A stretch of 15,682 nt of DNA from NCBI GenBank assembly GCA_902497145.1, contig CABVDR010000059.1:1-15682 (forward strand), written 5' to 3'. Positions 1 through 7,122 of the stretch are shown piece after piece. The number at the start of each line of letters is the position of its first letter. Position 1 is the stretch's first letter. Origin of the DNA: an uncultured Oscillospiraceae bacterium (GTDB taxonomy: Bacteria; Bacillota; Clostridia; Oscillospirales; Oscillospiraceae). A program made the translations under genes and the position numbers. The notes beneath the pieces are model-generated. The model was not told the origin of the DNA. It did no database searches and was given only the letters and a program-made list of their open reading frames with translations.

Positions 1-2
1 CC

Positions 3-242
3 ACGATTGATTCTCAGACAATTCGTGTCTCCTTTCGGGAGGCGGCCGCGCCTCTGCTGGCCGACCGGCGCTTTTGCCTGTGCGGCGCCAGTTTTGTGCT
101 CAATTTTCAGCATGTGACGGGAGTAAATGGTCAAACAGCCCTGCTGGACAACGGCCAGACCGTGATCCTGCCCCGGACGTCGGCAACGGGGTTCAAAAAA
201 GCCTGGGGTAACTACTGGTTGGAGGAGCGGAACACATGGTAG
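3..242 (+). CDS. LytTR-family response regulator, C-terminal part only
   Basis: The first 239 bases are open in one frame up to a TAG at 240-242, giving about 79 residues with the N-terminus outside the window. The visible part resembles a LytTR DNA-binding domain: an alternating beta pattern, a hydrophobic segment around FCLCGASFVLNFQHVTGV, and a basic end reading LPRTSATGFKKAW, which matches the usual 'ILVPRRYLKEVKEAYLRYL'-type close of the family. The receiver domain would lie upstream. The stop overlaps the start of the downstream sensor kinase by 7 nt, so the two are translationally coupled and probably form an AgrA/AgrC-like pair. No AgrB or AgrD peptide genes are in view. The LytTR call rests on domain resemblance and the kinase neighbour. 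Confidence 0.72.
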   Translation, partial: TIDSQTIRVSFREAAAPLLADRRFCLCGASFVLNFQHVTGVNGQTALLDNGQTVILPRTSATGFKKAWGNYWLEERNTW

Positions 243-1495
243 AACTGTTTATCATGGAGTATTTGACAGTGCTATATATGATCATGGCGTTTCTGTTTAT
301 GGACAGCCGATATTCCAGGCGGCGCACCCTGTTCATTGTTTCCGGCGTCACGATCCTGCTCATGGCGGCGGTGGCGCTCCTGCACCAAGCGGTGAATAGG
401 GATGTCGCCTTTTGGATCTTTGCAATGACCATCCACATCCCGCTGATACTGCTCCTTTTCACGCTCAGCCGATTCCGGGGATGGCGGCTGATCTTCCAGC
501 AGCTCTCCGTCGTTCTGTTCTGTACGCTGATTCACCACATATCAGGGCTGATCTACTACCTGTCTGGCAGCCGCTTCTGGGTGCTGGTGCTGTCCTGCGC
601 GGTCCTCAGCGCCTGGGTCATCTGGTTTCTGGTCCGCTTTTTGCGGCCGCTGTTTTTCCAGATACTGTTGGAGCTGCACCGGGGCTGGTGGCTGATATGC
701 CTGGTAATGGCGACCTACTACATCATCGCCGTCTACCTGATCCCTGGATATGCAGGCTTCGATCCAAGAAGTACCATCATCAAACCAGCGATTGGCCTGC
801 TGATGTTGGGGGTTTATTCCATTTTGATGTTTCTCTTTTCCAACGTTCGCAAGGAGGCGGAGGCACGGTACAGTGCACAGCTGTCGGCTTTGCAGCTTTC
901 AGCCCTGCAAAGCCGCATGGAGGCGGTGAAAGCAGCCGAGGACGCCATCCGTACGGAGCGCCATGATCTGCGTCACCGCCTCCAGGTCGTTGCGGAACTG
1001 GTATCACGAGGAGACAAGGATGCAGCCCTTGATTTTTTGGACACCGCTCAAAAGCGGCTGGATGAACAAAAAGAGATTCGCTGGTGCCGCCCACCGGTGC
1101 TGGATGCGGTATTTTCCTCCTACTTTGACCAGGCCAAACATCAAGGTATTTCGGTGGAGGCGAGGATTTCCCTTCCTGACACCCTTTCAGTGAACGAGGG
1201 CGAATTGGCTATTGTCCTGGCCAATGCCCTGGAAAATGCCATCCACGCCAATCTGAATCTGCCCCAGGAGCAGCGGCATATCCGCTGTAAGATGGTAGGT
1301 ACCCCCGGAGTTATGCTGGAAATTTCCAACCCTTGTACCGACAATATCTCCTTTGATGACAGTGGGCTTCCGATGTCTAAAAGAGAAGGGCATGGTCTGG
1401 GCGTACAGTCTATCTCTGCTTTTTGCCGAAAAAATGGAGCCGTGTGCCAGTTTGATCAGGCAGACGGCTGGTTCCGACTGAGATTGGTGCTGTAA
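236..1495 (+). CDS. GHKL sensor histidine kinase (AgrC/VirS type)
   Basis: A 419-residue membrane sensor kinase of the GHKL class. Residues 1-205 are a run of about six hydrophobic helices, the usual sensor of this class. A coiled-coil-like segment (205-240) leads to the phospho-acceptor motif RHDLRHRLQ, with His243 the likely phosphorylated residue. The ATP-binding domain has the N box NALENAIHAN at 330-339 and the glycine box EGHGLGVQSI at 384-393. The start ATG at 236 has GGAGGAG at 221-227, 8 nt upstream, and overlaps the LytTR gene. An internal ATG at 254 is possible but has a poorer site. By family logic the kinase senses an extracellular signal, possibly a peptide, and phosphorylates the preceding LytTR regulator. 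The ligand cannot be read from sequence. Confidence 0.88.
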   Translation: MVELFIMEYLTVLYMIMAFLFMDSRYSRRRTLFIVSGVTILLMAAVALLHQAVNRDVAFWIFAMTIHIPLILLLFTLSRFRGWRLIFQQLSVVLFCTLIHHISGLIYYLSGSRFWVLVLSCAVLSAWVIWFLVRFLRPLFFQILLELHRGWWLICLVMATYYIIAVYLIPGYAGFDPRSTIIKPAIGLLMLGVYSILMFLFSNVRKEAEARYSAQLSALQLSALQSRMEAVKAAEDAIRTERHDLRHRLQVVAELVSRGDKDAALDFLDTAQKRLDEQKEIRWCRPPVLDAVFSSYFDQAKHQGISVEARISLPDTLSVNEGELAIVLANALENAIHANLNLPQEQRHIRCKMVGTPGVMLEISNPCTDNISFDDSGLPMSKREGHGLGVQSISAFCRKNGAVCQFDQADGWFRLRLVL

Positions 1496-1560
1496 GATCA
1501 TGTAGTTTTCATAACGCTCGACCATACATTGATCGTGGGTTAACCTTGAAATATGATAAT

Positions 1561-1589
1561 TTTACCTGCACGAAGTTTAAATTTATAAT
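1561..1589 (+). promoter_or_regulatory. Probable sigma-A promoter for the GGDEF gene
   Basis: A perfect -10 hexamer TATAAT lies at 1584-1589. TTTACC at 1561-1566 (four of six matches to TTGACA) is 17 bp upstream. Transcription would start near 1596, giving a leader of about 29 nt before the ATG at 1625. This makes the diguanylate cyclase a separate unit from the kinase that ends at 1495. Confidence 0.6.
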
Positions 1590-1624
1590 GAGGTATTTAT
1601 GTTCTGAAAATCAGGAGGTTGTTC

Positions 1625-3214
1625 ATGCCAAAAACCCGCCATAATTTCTTCTTAATATCCTGTTTTCTGAGCATTTTGGCCCTGGCAGGCTTTTTTGTCG
1701 TTCTCTTTCTCGCCCTACGCGCTCCCATATTCAGCCAACCCGAACTGCATCAGCAGATGGTGCAAATTGAGCCGGTTGACCAGTCTAAGGATGGGGCCGA
1801 TACCCTCTATCAGGAGATGCTGCCAGATGACCGCTGGAGCCAACCTGTCTGTGCGGTTACCGCCAAGCGAACTCCTTATTGCGTGTATTTGGACGGTGTG
1901 CTCCTGCATGAATACACCCCCGGCGCATTCGATCACGGCGGGATGATACGCTGGATCTCGCTGCCAGAAACGGAACTGGCGGGACGCACCCTCACGGTGT
2001 CCGCGCCCTCCGAAGAACTGACGGTCCTGGTGGGCGATTACAGCGATCTGCTTCTTTACTACCGTAACGCCAACGCTGCTACCCTGATATTTTCGGGGTT
2101 ATTTTTACTGCTTGGCGTTCTCATCGGTCTTCTGTCCCTGGGAGCCAGAGCAGCCATTGGAACGCAACGCCTCCAGACGCTGCGGTATCTCAGCGGGTTG
2201 GTGCTGCTAGTGAGTTTGTGGATATCTATGGATTCAGCGGTACTCCAGATGGTCCACATCAGCGGTGCAATTATGTATGTATTGGCCATGTATGCCTTTA
2301 TGACCATGCCGATTTTTATGATTCAGTTCTATCGCAGCATGATGGATGAGGACAGCCGGCTGCTGCGCCTAATCTACCGGCTCTATCTGATGAATCTTTG
2401 TATCTGCGGTCTGCTGCAGATCCTGGGCGTGGCCCAGCTCCATGAGATGCTGCCCCTGACCCATGTGCTGATGATCGTAACGCTGTTATCTCTGCTGCGC
2501 CTTCTGGTGTCCTGGCTCCATTCCGAGTTCCGTTGGGAGGCGCGGCTGATGCTGAGCGGGTTTGGCGCCCTTGGCTGCTGCTGTGCAGCAGGATTCCTGG
2601 ACTATTACCTGTGGGGGAATAGGTTGTATCTTATTTACTTCAGCATCGGCATCCTGTTGCTTGTGGTGTCACTGCTGGCAGTATCCATTGGCTATGTGTA
2701 CCAGGAAATGGTTAAGTCCTCTCAGATGCGCTACTATCAGAAGATGGCCAACACGGATCTGATGACGCAGCTTAATAGCCGCACAGCATTTGAAGAACGG
2801 GTCCGGCAGTCGCCCATCCTGAACGGCTCCTGTGCCTGTATTGTTGTGGACATCAACAATCTAAAGCAGGCGAACGATACCATGGGGCATTCGGCCGGTG
2901 ATGAGCTGATTTGCGCCGCCGCCGAGTGTATTCTGTCGGTTTTTGAGTCCCTGGGCTGCTGCTATCGCATGGGCGGCGATGAATTTGCAGTACTGCTGCA
3001 AAACATTACCGAGCTCCAAGTGAACAGAGCCTTGTCGGAACTGGAACTGTGCATCGGCCGCAGAAATCTGACGCGGTCCTTCCCACTGTCGGTAGCCGTT
3101 GGCCATGCCATGGGGCAGGATGCTCCGATTGAGCAAATGTTCCGGGAGGCCGATGCCAATATGTACCGGAATAAGGGTCAGATGAAATGTCACCACATGG
3201 AGCCACTACCGTAG
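1625..3214 (+). CDS. Seven-helix membrane diguanylate cyclase (GGDEF domain)
   Basis: A 529-residue membrane protein that should make c-di-GMP from two GTP at the inner face of the membrane. The ATG at 1625 is chosen because AGGAGG (1613-1618) sits 6 nt before it. The TTG at 1619 abuts the site and is too close. Residues 10-32 are a signal anchor, and about 33-148 form an outside domain with a beta-rich look. Roughly seven helices follow between 150 and 360, so the layout resembles 7TM-DISM receptors. The C-terminal GGDEF domain (375-525) has the full active-site motif at 450-454, the metal-site Asp409 and the NDTMGHSAGDEL segment, so it should be active. The usual inhibitory RxxD site upstream of GGDEF is absent: Glu441 and Gly444 stand in the two key positions. 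The input signal is unknown. Confidence 0.9.
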   Translation: MPKTRHNFFLISCFLSILALAGFFVVLFLALRAPIFSQPELHQQMVQIEPVDQSKDGADTLYQEMLPDDRWSQPVCAVTAKRTPYCVYLDGVLLHEYTPGAFDHGGMIRWISLPETELAGRTLTVSAPSEELTVLVGDYSDLLLYYRNANAATLIFSGLFLLLGVLIGLLSLGARAAIGTQRLQTLRYLSGLVLLVSLWISMDSAVLQMVHISGAIMYVLAMYAFMTMPIFMIQFYRSMMDEDSRLLRLIYRLYLMNLCICGLLQILGVAQLHEMLPLTHVLMIVTLLSLLRLLVSWLHSEFRWEARLMLSGFGALGCCCAAGFLDYYLWGNRLYLIYFSIGILLLVVSLLAVSIGYVYQEMVKSSQMRYYQKMANTDLMTQLNSRTAFEERVRQSPILNGSCACIVVDINNLKQANDTMGHSAGDELICAAAECILSVFESLGCCYRMGGDEFAVLLQNITELQVNRALSELELCIGRRNLTRSFPLSVAVGHAMGQDAPIEQMFREADANMYRNKGQMKCHHMEPLP

Positions 3215-3289
3215 AATAACATGTTCCTGTTTTCAGTTAGTCTGCAATGTCCTGGCGGAAAATCAGACGATTGAGCCCAGAATCTTATA

Positions 3290-3312
3290 AAAAAGGTTGA
3301 AATAGCCTTTTT
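3290..3312 (+). terminator. Weak A/T-rich terminator-like hairpin after the GGDEF gene
   Basis: AAAAAGG (3290-3296) pairs with CCTTTTT (3306-3312) around a 9-nt loop, 76 bases after the GGDEF stop. The stem uses the T-run itself and has only two G-C pairs, so termination would be weak. The pattern could instead be the outer edge of the structured element that begins just after it. Confidence 0.35.
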
Positions 3313-3313
3313 G

Positions 3314-3556
3314 AGTAGAGAAACCACCGGCTTTGCCGGGTGGAGGTCCCACGTAAAAAGGCTTTCGCTTCAAGCATCGAGCGAAGCCAGCTATTACCAG
3401 CAAGTGATCATCTAAGAAAGACTTTCGTTAGAATATCAGTTGCCCGTTTACGGGCTGTGGTGAAATATATAATTCAGTGCCTCTTGAGAGTCAGCTGGTA
3501 AAATGCCCTTCTAGGGCTTGAGCTACCGCCACTTTAGTGGTGGTTATGATTCATAA
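3314..3556 (+). ncRNA. Candidate structured RNA / end of a mobile element, no coding frame
   Basis: This gene-free stretch is packed with complementary pairs in order. Stem 1 is 3324-3331/3335-3343 (8 bp, one bulged G, TTT loop). Stem 2 is 3360-3369/3380-3388 (9 bp, one bulge). A perfect long-range helix pairs TTACCAGC (3394-3401) with GCTGGTAA (3494-3501). Inside it lie a bulged hairpin at 3412-3431, GCCCG/CGGGC at 3442-3455 with a TTTA loop, and CTC/GAG at 3481-3490. After it come GCCC/GGGC at 3505-3517, an 8-bp stem at 3525-3532/3537-3544 (TTTA loop, one G-T pair) and TTATG/CATAA at 3544-3556. Such a nested layout without an open frame resembles nuclease-associated guide RNAs (HEARO/omega RNA) or IS200/IS605-type ends, but no nuclease or transposase gene is present. 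The pairings are directly visible; the class is a guess. The strand is assigned only because the flanking genes point that way. Confidence 0.45.
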
Positions 3557-3729
3557 GAGTTTGACTAAGCTAAATGGAGACCGATTTCTTTTCTTCGGAA
3601 AGAATAAAACAAAAGTATTGGCGTTTCTAACGGCGAAATAGGCAAAATTCCAGGCAACAGGCAAGAATCAGCACAGGAAATTCCCAAAAGGTTCGGAGAA
3701 AGTCACAATTACGAAAGAAGATTTGGACA
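3557..3729. other. Unassigned intergenic stretch with a UUCG-capped hairpin
   Basis: No gene is supported here. One compact hairpin stands out: TTCTTTTC (3586-3593) pairs with GAAAGAA (3598-3604), with one bulged T. It is closed by a C(TTCG)G tetraloop, a very stable cap in RNA. A small CGTT/AACG pair lies at 3622-3632. The rest is A-rich and shows no further clear structure up to the promoter element at 3730. Confidence 0.4.
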
Positions 3730-3738
3730 TGGTATGAT
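3730..3738 (+). promoter_or_regulatory. Extended -10 element before the DUF2798 gene
   Basis: TGGTATGAT at 3730-3738 is an extended -10 (TG, one base, TATGAT). No good -35 is seen: TTACGA at 3709-3714 gives an 18-bp spacer but only partial match. Transcription would start about 48 nt before the chosen ATG at 3793. Confidence 0.45.
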
Positions 3739-3792
3739 AGTTTTGCCCCGGGATGAAATGGAAACCTACAGGGGCAGAAAGGAATGGAAATA

Positions 3793-4275
3793 ATGCCCCA
3801 AAACAAGCGAGAGAGTCTGATTTATACCGTGCTGATGTGTTTTTTTATGGTGTTCTGGATGAGTATGTACAACGTAGCCCTTCAGTACGGAACGTTCAAT
3901 TTGGATACCATAGTTGCGGGGTGGATTGGATTTCCCATTGCCTATGTATTTGCTATGTGCTGCGACTGGTTTGTGGCCTCCAAAATTGCAAAAGGAGTGG
4001 CGTTCCGCTACCTCATTAAGCCCCAGGACAGTGCGCTGAAAAAGATCATCTGCATTTCCGGCGGTATGGTGGTGGTCATGGTGATTATCATGTCCCTCTA
4101 TGGCGCCTGTGAGGGGGCCTTCCACACCGGAAACTGGAGCGCCGTACCTGTGAACTGGCTTATCAATATTCCCCGGAACTTTATCATGGCCCTGCCAGTG
4201 CAGTTTTTGATTGCCGGGCCGCTGGTGCGCCGGGTGTTCCGGGCTGCCTTCCCGGAGGGAACAGTGCTGGCCTGA
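3793..4275 (+). CDS. DUF2798 family small membrane protein
   Basis: A 160-residue membrane protein with four predicted helices at about 8-30, 38-62, 85-104 and 120-143. It is organised as two similar halves, each with a helix pair, as in proteins carrying two DUF2798 repeats. The start is placed at 3793 (MPQNKRESLIYT) because AAAGGA at 3778-3783 is 9 nt upstream of it. The in-frame ATG at 3784 directly abuts that site and would be too close. Family members also usually begin with a short MPxNK-like basic segment. The family has no established function. The gene appears to stand alone, between the non-coding element and a terminator at 4298. Confidence 0.78.
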   Translation: MPQNKRESLIYTVLMCFFMVFWMSMYNVALQYGTFNLDTIVAGWIGFPIAYVFAMCCDWFVASKIAKGVAFRYLIKPQDSALKKIICISGGMVVVMVIIMSLYGACEGAFHTGNWSAVPVNWLINIPRNFIMALPVQFLIAGPLVRRVFRAAFPEGTVLA

Positions 4276-4297
4276 TCGAAAAGAAAACGCAAAAGCG

Positions 4298-4326
4298 AGG
4301 GAGTAAGCTCAGCTTACTCCCTTGTT
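4298..4326 (+). terminator. Intrinsic terminator after the DUF2798 gene
   Basis: A perfect 11-bp stem, AGGGAGTAAGC (4298-4308) with GCTTACTCCCT (4312-4322), has a TCA loop and is followed by TTGTT. It sits 22 nt after the stop codon. The T-tract is interrupted, so efficiency may be moderate. Confidence 0.75.
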
Positions 4327-4366
4327 GCATTCCCAAAGAAATTGATTTCCTTTGCTTGGAAAGATG

Positions 4367-4375
4367 TGTTATACT
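4367..4375 (+). promoter_or_regulatory. Extended -10 promoter for the two-component pair
   Basis: TGTTATACT at 4367-4375 is an extended -10 element (TG, one base, TATACT), 36 nt upstream of the regulator ATG at 4412. The -35 region is weak (TTCCTT at 4347-4352, 17-bp spacer). A weak -35 with a strong extended -10 is compatible with activator dependence, which is inference. Confidence 0.5.
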
Positions 4376-4411
4376 GGGGAACAAATTCACAGCTTGACAG
4401 GAGGGAGCACC

Positions 4412-5083
4412 ATGAAGCTGCTGTATGCGGAGGATGAGCAAGCCATGTCCGAAGCGGTAGTGGATATTCTCACCTATCACAATTACATTGTGGACGCGGT
4501 GTACAACGGGGCGGAGGCCCTGGACTACGCCCGGACCGAGCACTATGATGGGATCATCCTGGACATTATGATGCCCAAAATGAGCGGCCTGGAGGTACTT
4601 CAGATCCTGCGGGCTGAAGGGTGCCGCATTCCCATCCTGCTGCTGACGGCCAAGGCGGAGGTGGAGGACCAGGTTCAGGGGCTGGACCTGGGGGCGGACG
4701 ACTACCTGCCCAAGCCCTTTTCCATGCAGCTGCTGCTGGCCCGGGTGCGGGCCATGCTCCGCCGCCGGGAGGAGTTTACGCCCAACGTGCTGACCTTGGG
4801 GGACCTGTCGTTGAACCAGCAGACCTACGAGCTCTCCTGCCGGGGAGAAAGCGTGGTGCTGCCCAAACTGGAGTACCAGATGATGGAACTGCTCATGCGC
4901 AGCCCGGGTTATCTGTCCACCGAGGACCTGCTGGTGAAGGTGTGGGGATATGAGACCGATGCAGAGCTGGGTACTGTGTGGGTGTACATTTCCTACCTGC
5001 GCAAGCGCCTAGCCGCCCTCCATGCCAATGTGACCATTGCGGCCAAGCGGAACGTAGGCTACCGGCTGGAGGTGGCGCCATGA
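4412..5083 (+). CDS. OmpR/PhoB-family response regulator
   Basis: A 223-residue two-domain regulator. The receiver domain (1-118) has the acidic pair E7/D8, the phospho-acceptor Asp51 in ILDIMMPKMSG, Thr79 and Lys101 in LPKPF, so all switch residues are present. The winged-helix DNA-binding domain (about 127-221) contains the typical LPKLEYQMMELLMRSPG start and VWVYISYLRKRL recognition region. The ATG at 4412 follows AGGAGG (4399-4404) by 7 nt; the frame is open further upstream, but that part has no such site. The stop overlaps the downstream kinase start by 4 nt (ATGA). It should be phosphorylated by that kinase and bind promoter DNA. The next operon (VTC/DUF4956/CotH) is a plausible target by position only. 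Confidence 0.93.
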   Translation: MKLLYAEDEQAMSEAVVDILTYHNYIVDAVYNGAEALDYARTEHYDGIILDIMMPKMSGLEVLQILRAEGCRIPILLLTAKAEVEDQVQGLDLGADDYLPKPFSMQLLLARVRAMLRRREEFTPNVLTLGDLSLNQQTYELSCRGESVVLPKLEYQMMELLMRSPGYLSTEDLLVKVWGYETDAELGTVWVYISYLRKRLAALHANVTIAAKRNVGYRLEVAP

Positions 5084-6333
5084 CCCGCACCCTCCAAAAA
5101 CGGTTTGTAGTCACCGCCATGGCTGCCATTTCTGTGCTGATCCTTCTGCTGCTGGGGGCCATCAATGCGGCCAATTTTGTCATCGTGGGTAATCAGATCG
5201 ACCGCAATCTCCAGATGATTGCCGACCGGGAAATGGGAGGCGAGGCTCAGCTGCCGTCCAATGACCCTCCGCCCCGCCATTTTTTAGATCCACCGAAAAA
5301 CGCCTATGATACGGTGCTGTCCTCCAACTACTTTGTGGTGCGGTACGACTCCAATGGGAACATCACCAATGTGGACGTGAGCCGTACCTCCTCCATCTCG
5401 GAGGATGACGCTAAAGGGCGGGCAGCCCTGGCCTATGTGCGGGGAAACGAGAGCGGCCGGGATGGGCGGTTCCGCTACCTGGCACAGACCTCTCCTATGG
5501 GAACTACCATCGTGTTTCTGGATACATCGGGGGAGCGCTTCTCCTATCTGCGCATTTTGCTGCTGTCCGCCGGGGTCGGCGCTGTGTGCTGGGGACTGAT
5601 GCTGGCCCTGGTGGTATTTCTGTCCCGCCGGGCCATCCGCCCCATGGAGGAAAATATCCAGAGGCAAAAGCAGTTTGTCACCAACGCGGGCCACGAGATC
5701 AAGACCCCTTTGGCCATTATCCAGTCCAATGCGGAGGCGCTGGAGCTCTACCAGGGGGAGAGCAAATGGAGCCGGAATATCAAGGAACAGACCCAGCGCC
5801 TGGACGGCCTGATGAAAAATCTGCTGACCTTGGCCCGGATGGACGAAGGAGCGAGAACGGCCCAACCGGAGGACCTGCCGTTGAGTCAAATGGTGGAGGA
5901 GCGGGTGGGAGATTTTCTCCAACCTATGGAGGGCAGGGGGATCACTCTGCAGCAAGAGATCCAGCCAGACCTCACCCTCCGGGGCGACCGGGCTCAGGTG
6001 GAACAGCTCCTCTCCACTCTGCTGGACAACTGCGTGAAATACACCGATGAAGAGGGAACCGTGTGGGTGCGGCTGAAGCGGGAGGGGAGGCAGCTGAGCT
6101 TGTCGGTGGAGAACACATGCACAGAGCTCCCCAATGTGCCGCCGGAGAAGCTCTTTGATCGCTTTTACCGGGGGGACACCGCCCGGACCCAGAAGAGCGG
6201 CGGCTATGGGATCGGTCTGGCCGTGGCCCGCTCTCTGGCCCAGGCCAATGGAGGGAGACTCCAGGCCCAATATCGCACGCCCAACCGCATCTGTTTTGAG
6301 ACAACCTTTGGAACCGGAAAAAAGATGTCATGA
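5080..6333 (+). CDS. Membrane sensor histidine kinase (HisKA/HATPase_c)
   Basis: A 417-residue kinase partner of the preceding regulator. A first helix (10-33) and a second (158-182) bracket an outside domain of about 120 residues. A short cytoplasmic linker leads to the dimerisation helix with His205 in GHEIKTPL. The ATP-binding part has the N box LLDNCVKYT (Asn317), the F box LFDRFYRGD (359-366) and GYGIGLAVARSL (376-386). The D-box region reads VENTC rather than the classic DxGxG, a form common in clostridial kinases of this group. The start ATG at 5080 overlaps the regulator stop and has GGAGG 7 nt upstream (5068-5072). The sensed signal is not evident. The stop codon lies within the terminator stem at 6318-6353. 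Confidence 0.92.
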   Translation: MTRTLQKRFVVTAMAAISVLILLLLGAINAANFVIVGNQIDRNLQMIADREMGGEAQLPSNDPPPRHFLDPPKNAYDTVLSSNYFVVRYDSNGNITNVDVSRTSSISEDDAKGRAALAYVRGNESGRDGRFRYLAQTSPMGTTIVFLDTSGERFSYLRILLLSAGVGAVCWGLMLALVVFLSRRAIRPMEENIQRQKQFVTNAGHEIKTPLAIIQSNAEALELYQGESKWSRNIKEQTQRLDGLMKNLLTLARMDEGARTAQPEDLPLSQMVEERVGDFLQPMEGRGITLQQEIQPDLTLRGDRAQVEQLLSTLLDNCVKYTDEEGTVWVRLKREGRQLSLSVENTCTELPNVPPEKLFDRFYRGDTARTQKSGGYGIGLAVARSLAQANGGRLQAQYRTPNRICFETTFGTGKKMS

Positions 6334-6353
6334 GAAATCATGGCATCTTTTTT
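6318..6353. terminator. Strong hairpin terminator overlapping the kinase stop codon
   Basis: Bases 6318-6333 pair with 6338-6353 in a 16-bp stem with a single G-T pair, capped by a GAAA tetraloop. The stem has six A on the left and six T on the right, so it can work from both directions. The kinase stop TGA (6331-6333) is the top of the left arm. It should separate the regulator/kinase transcript from the VTC operon. Confidence 0.85.
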
Positions 6354-6363
6354 CTTATCTAAG

Positions 6364-6390
6364 TTACAACTAAGGTTGGAGCGGTATACT
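6364..6390 (+). promoter_or_regulatory. Possible promoter for the VTC-DUF4956-CotH operon
   Basis: TATACT at 6385-6390 is a good -10. TTACAA at 6364-6369 could be the -35, but the spacer is only 15 bp, shorter than optimal, which hints at weak or activator-assisted use. The predicted start is about 20 nt before the ribosome binding site AAAGGAGG (6403-6410). Confidence 0.42.
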
Positions 6391-6417
6391 GGCACCCTAC
6401 GGAAAGGAGGCCACGGA

Positions 6418-7089
6418 ATGGAGTTTCGCCACGAGTGGAAGCATGAGATCCGTCCGTCCGACCTGCTGGCCCTGCGCTCCCGCCTGGGAGCGGTGCTGGA
6501 GCGGGACCGGCACGCGGTGAACGGAAGCTACGAGATCCGGAGCCTGTACTTTGATAATCTGGCGGATAAAGCCCTGCGGGAGAAAATCGATGGGGTGAAT
6601 GGCCGGGAAAAGTTTCGGATCCGTTACTACAACGGAGACCTGTCCCAGGTGTTTCTGGAGAAGAAGAGCAAATGGAACGGCCTGTGCCGGAAGGAGCAGA
6701 TCCAGCTGAGCCGGGAAGAGGTCCAGGCCATTGCCCAAGGGGACGTGTCGGGGCTGGAGGGGAGCAAGAACCCCCTGGTGTGGGAGCTGTGCTTCAAGAT
6801 GACCACCCAGGGCCTGCGGCCCCGAACCATTGTGGACTACACCCGGGAGCCCTTTGTCTACGCGCCGGGAAACGTGCGGGTGACGTTGGACTATAACATC
6901 CGCACCGGAATAAATGGCACGGACTTCCTGAACCCCAACTGTGTCACTATCCCGGCGGGGGACGCCCCCGCCATTTTAGAGGTAAAGTGGGACGGTTTTC
7001 TGCCCTCCCTCATCCGGGATCTGGTCCAGGTCCCCGGGACCCACACCTCGGCCTTTTCCAAATACGCCGCCTGCCGCATCTACGGCTGA
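6418..7089 (+). CDS. VTC-domain polyphosphate polymerase family protein
   Basis: A 223-residue soluble protein that is essentially one VTC domain, the catalytic tunnel domain that makes polyphosphate from ATP in yeast Vtc4. Conserved basic and acidic positions are visible in order: Lys8 (HEWKHEI), SLYFDN at 42-47, Arg67/Arg69 (KFRIRYY), Glu81/Lys82 (LEKKSKWNG), Lys92, Arg143 (VDYTREPF), Arg154 (VRVTLDY), Glu188 (ILEVKWDG) and Lys215 (FSKYAAC). No SPX or membrane domain is attached, as is usual in bacteria. The ATG at 6418 has AAAGGAGG 7 nt upstream; the longer open frame upstream overlaps the terminator and is not used. It is first in an operon with DUF4956 and CotH genes. True polyphosphate synthesis by bacterial members is inferred from the fold. 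Confidence 0.88.
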   Translation: MEFRHEWKHEIRPSDLLALRSRLGAVLERDRHAVNGSYEIRSLYFDNLADKALREKIDGVNGREKFRIRYYNGDLSQVFLEKKSKWNGLCRKEQIQLSREEVQAIAQGDVSGLEGSKNPLVWELCFKMTTQGLRPRTIVDYTREPFVYAPGNVRVTLDYNIRTGINGTDFLNPNCVTIPAGDAPAILEVKWDGFLPSLIRDLVQVPGTHTSAFSKYAACRIYG

Positions 7090-7122
7090 GAGCGGACGAT
7101 TCAAGTAAGGAGCAGTAAGCAA

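Noticed and set aside
1..1495. A complete Agr-type quorum-sensing locus
   Set aside because: Only the regulator tail and the kinase are present; no AgrB protease or AgrD peptide gene is visible in the window.
3314..3556. CRISPR array or tRNA cluster as explanation for the hairpin-rich stretch
   Set aside because: No unit is repeated at regular spacing, and no stem set fits a cloverleaf with the conserved tRNA loop bases.
3215..3792. A degraded transposase or nuclease gene
   Set aside because: No frame in this gap encodes a recognisable transposase, HNH or RuvC fragment, so only an RNA or element end can be proposed.
3753..4019. An 88-codon forward frame starting just before the DUF2798 gene
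   Set aside because: It overlaps most of the first half of the DUF2798 gene in another frame, and its product has no helices or motifs that make sense.
5284..6270. A 328-codon reverse open frame across the second histidine kinase
   Set aside because: The forward frame carries all kinase boxes; the reverse product is low-complexity and lacks a ribosome site.
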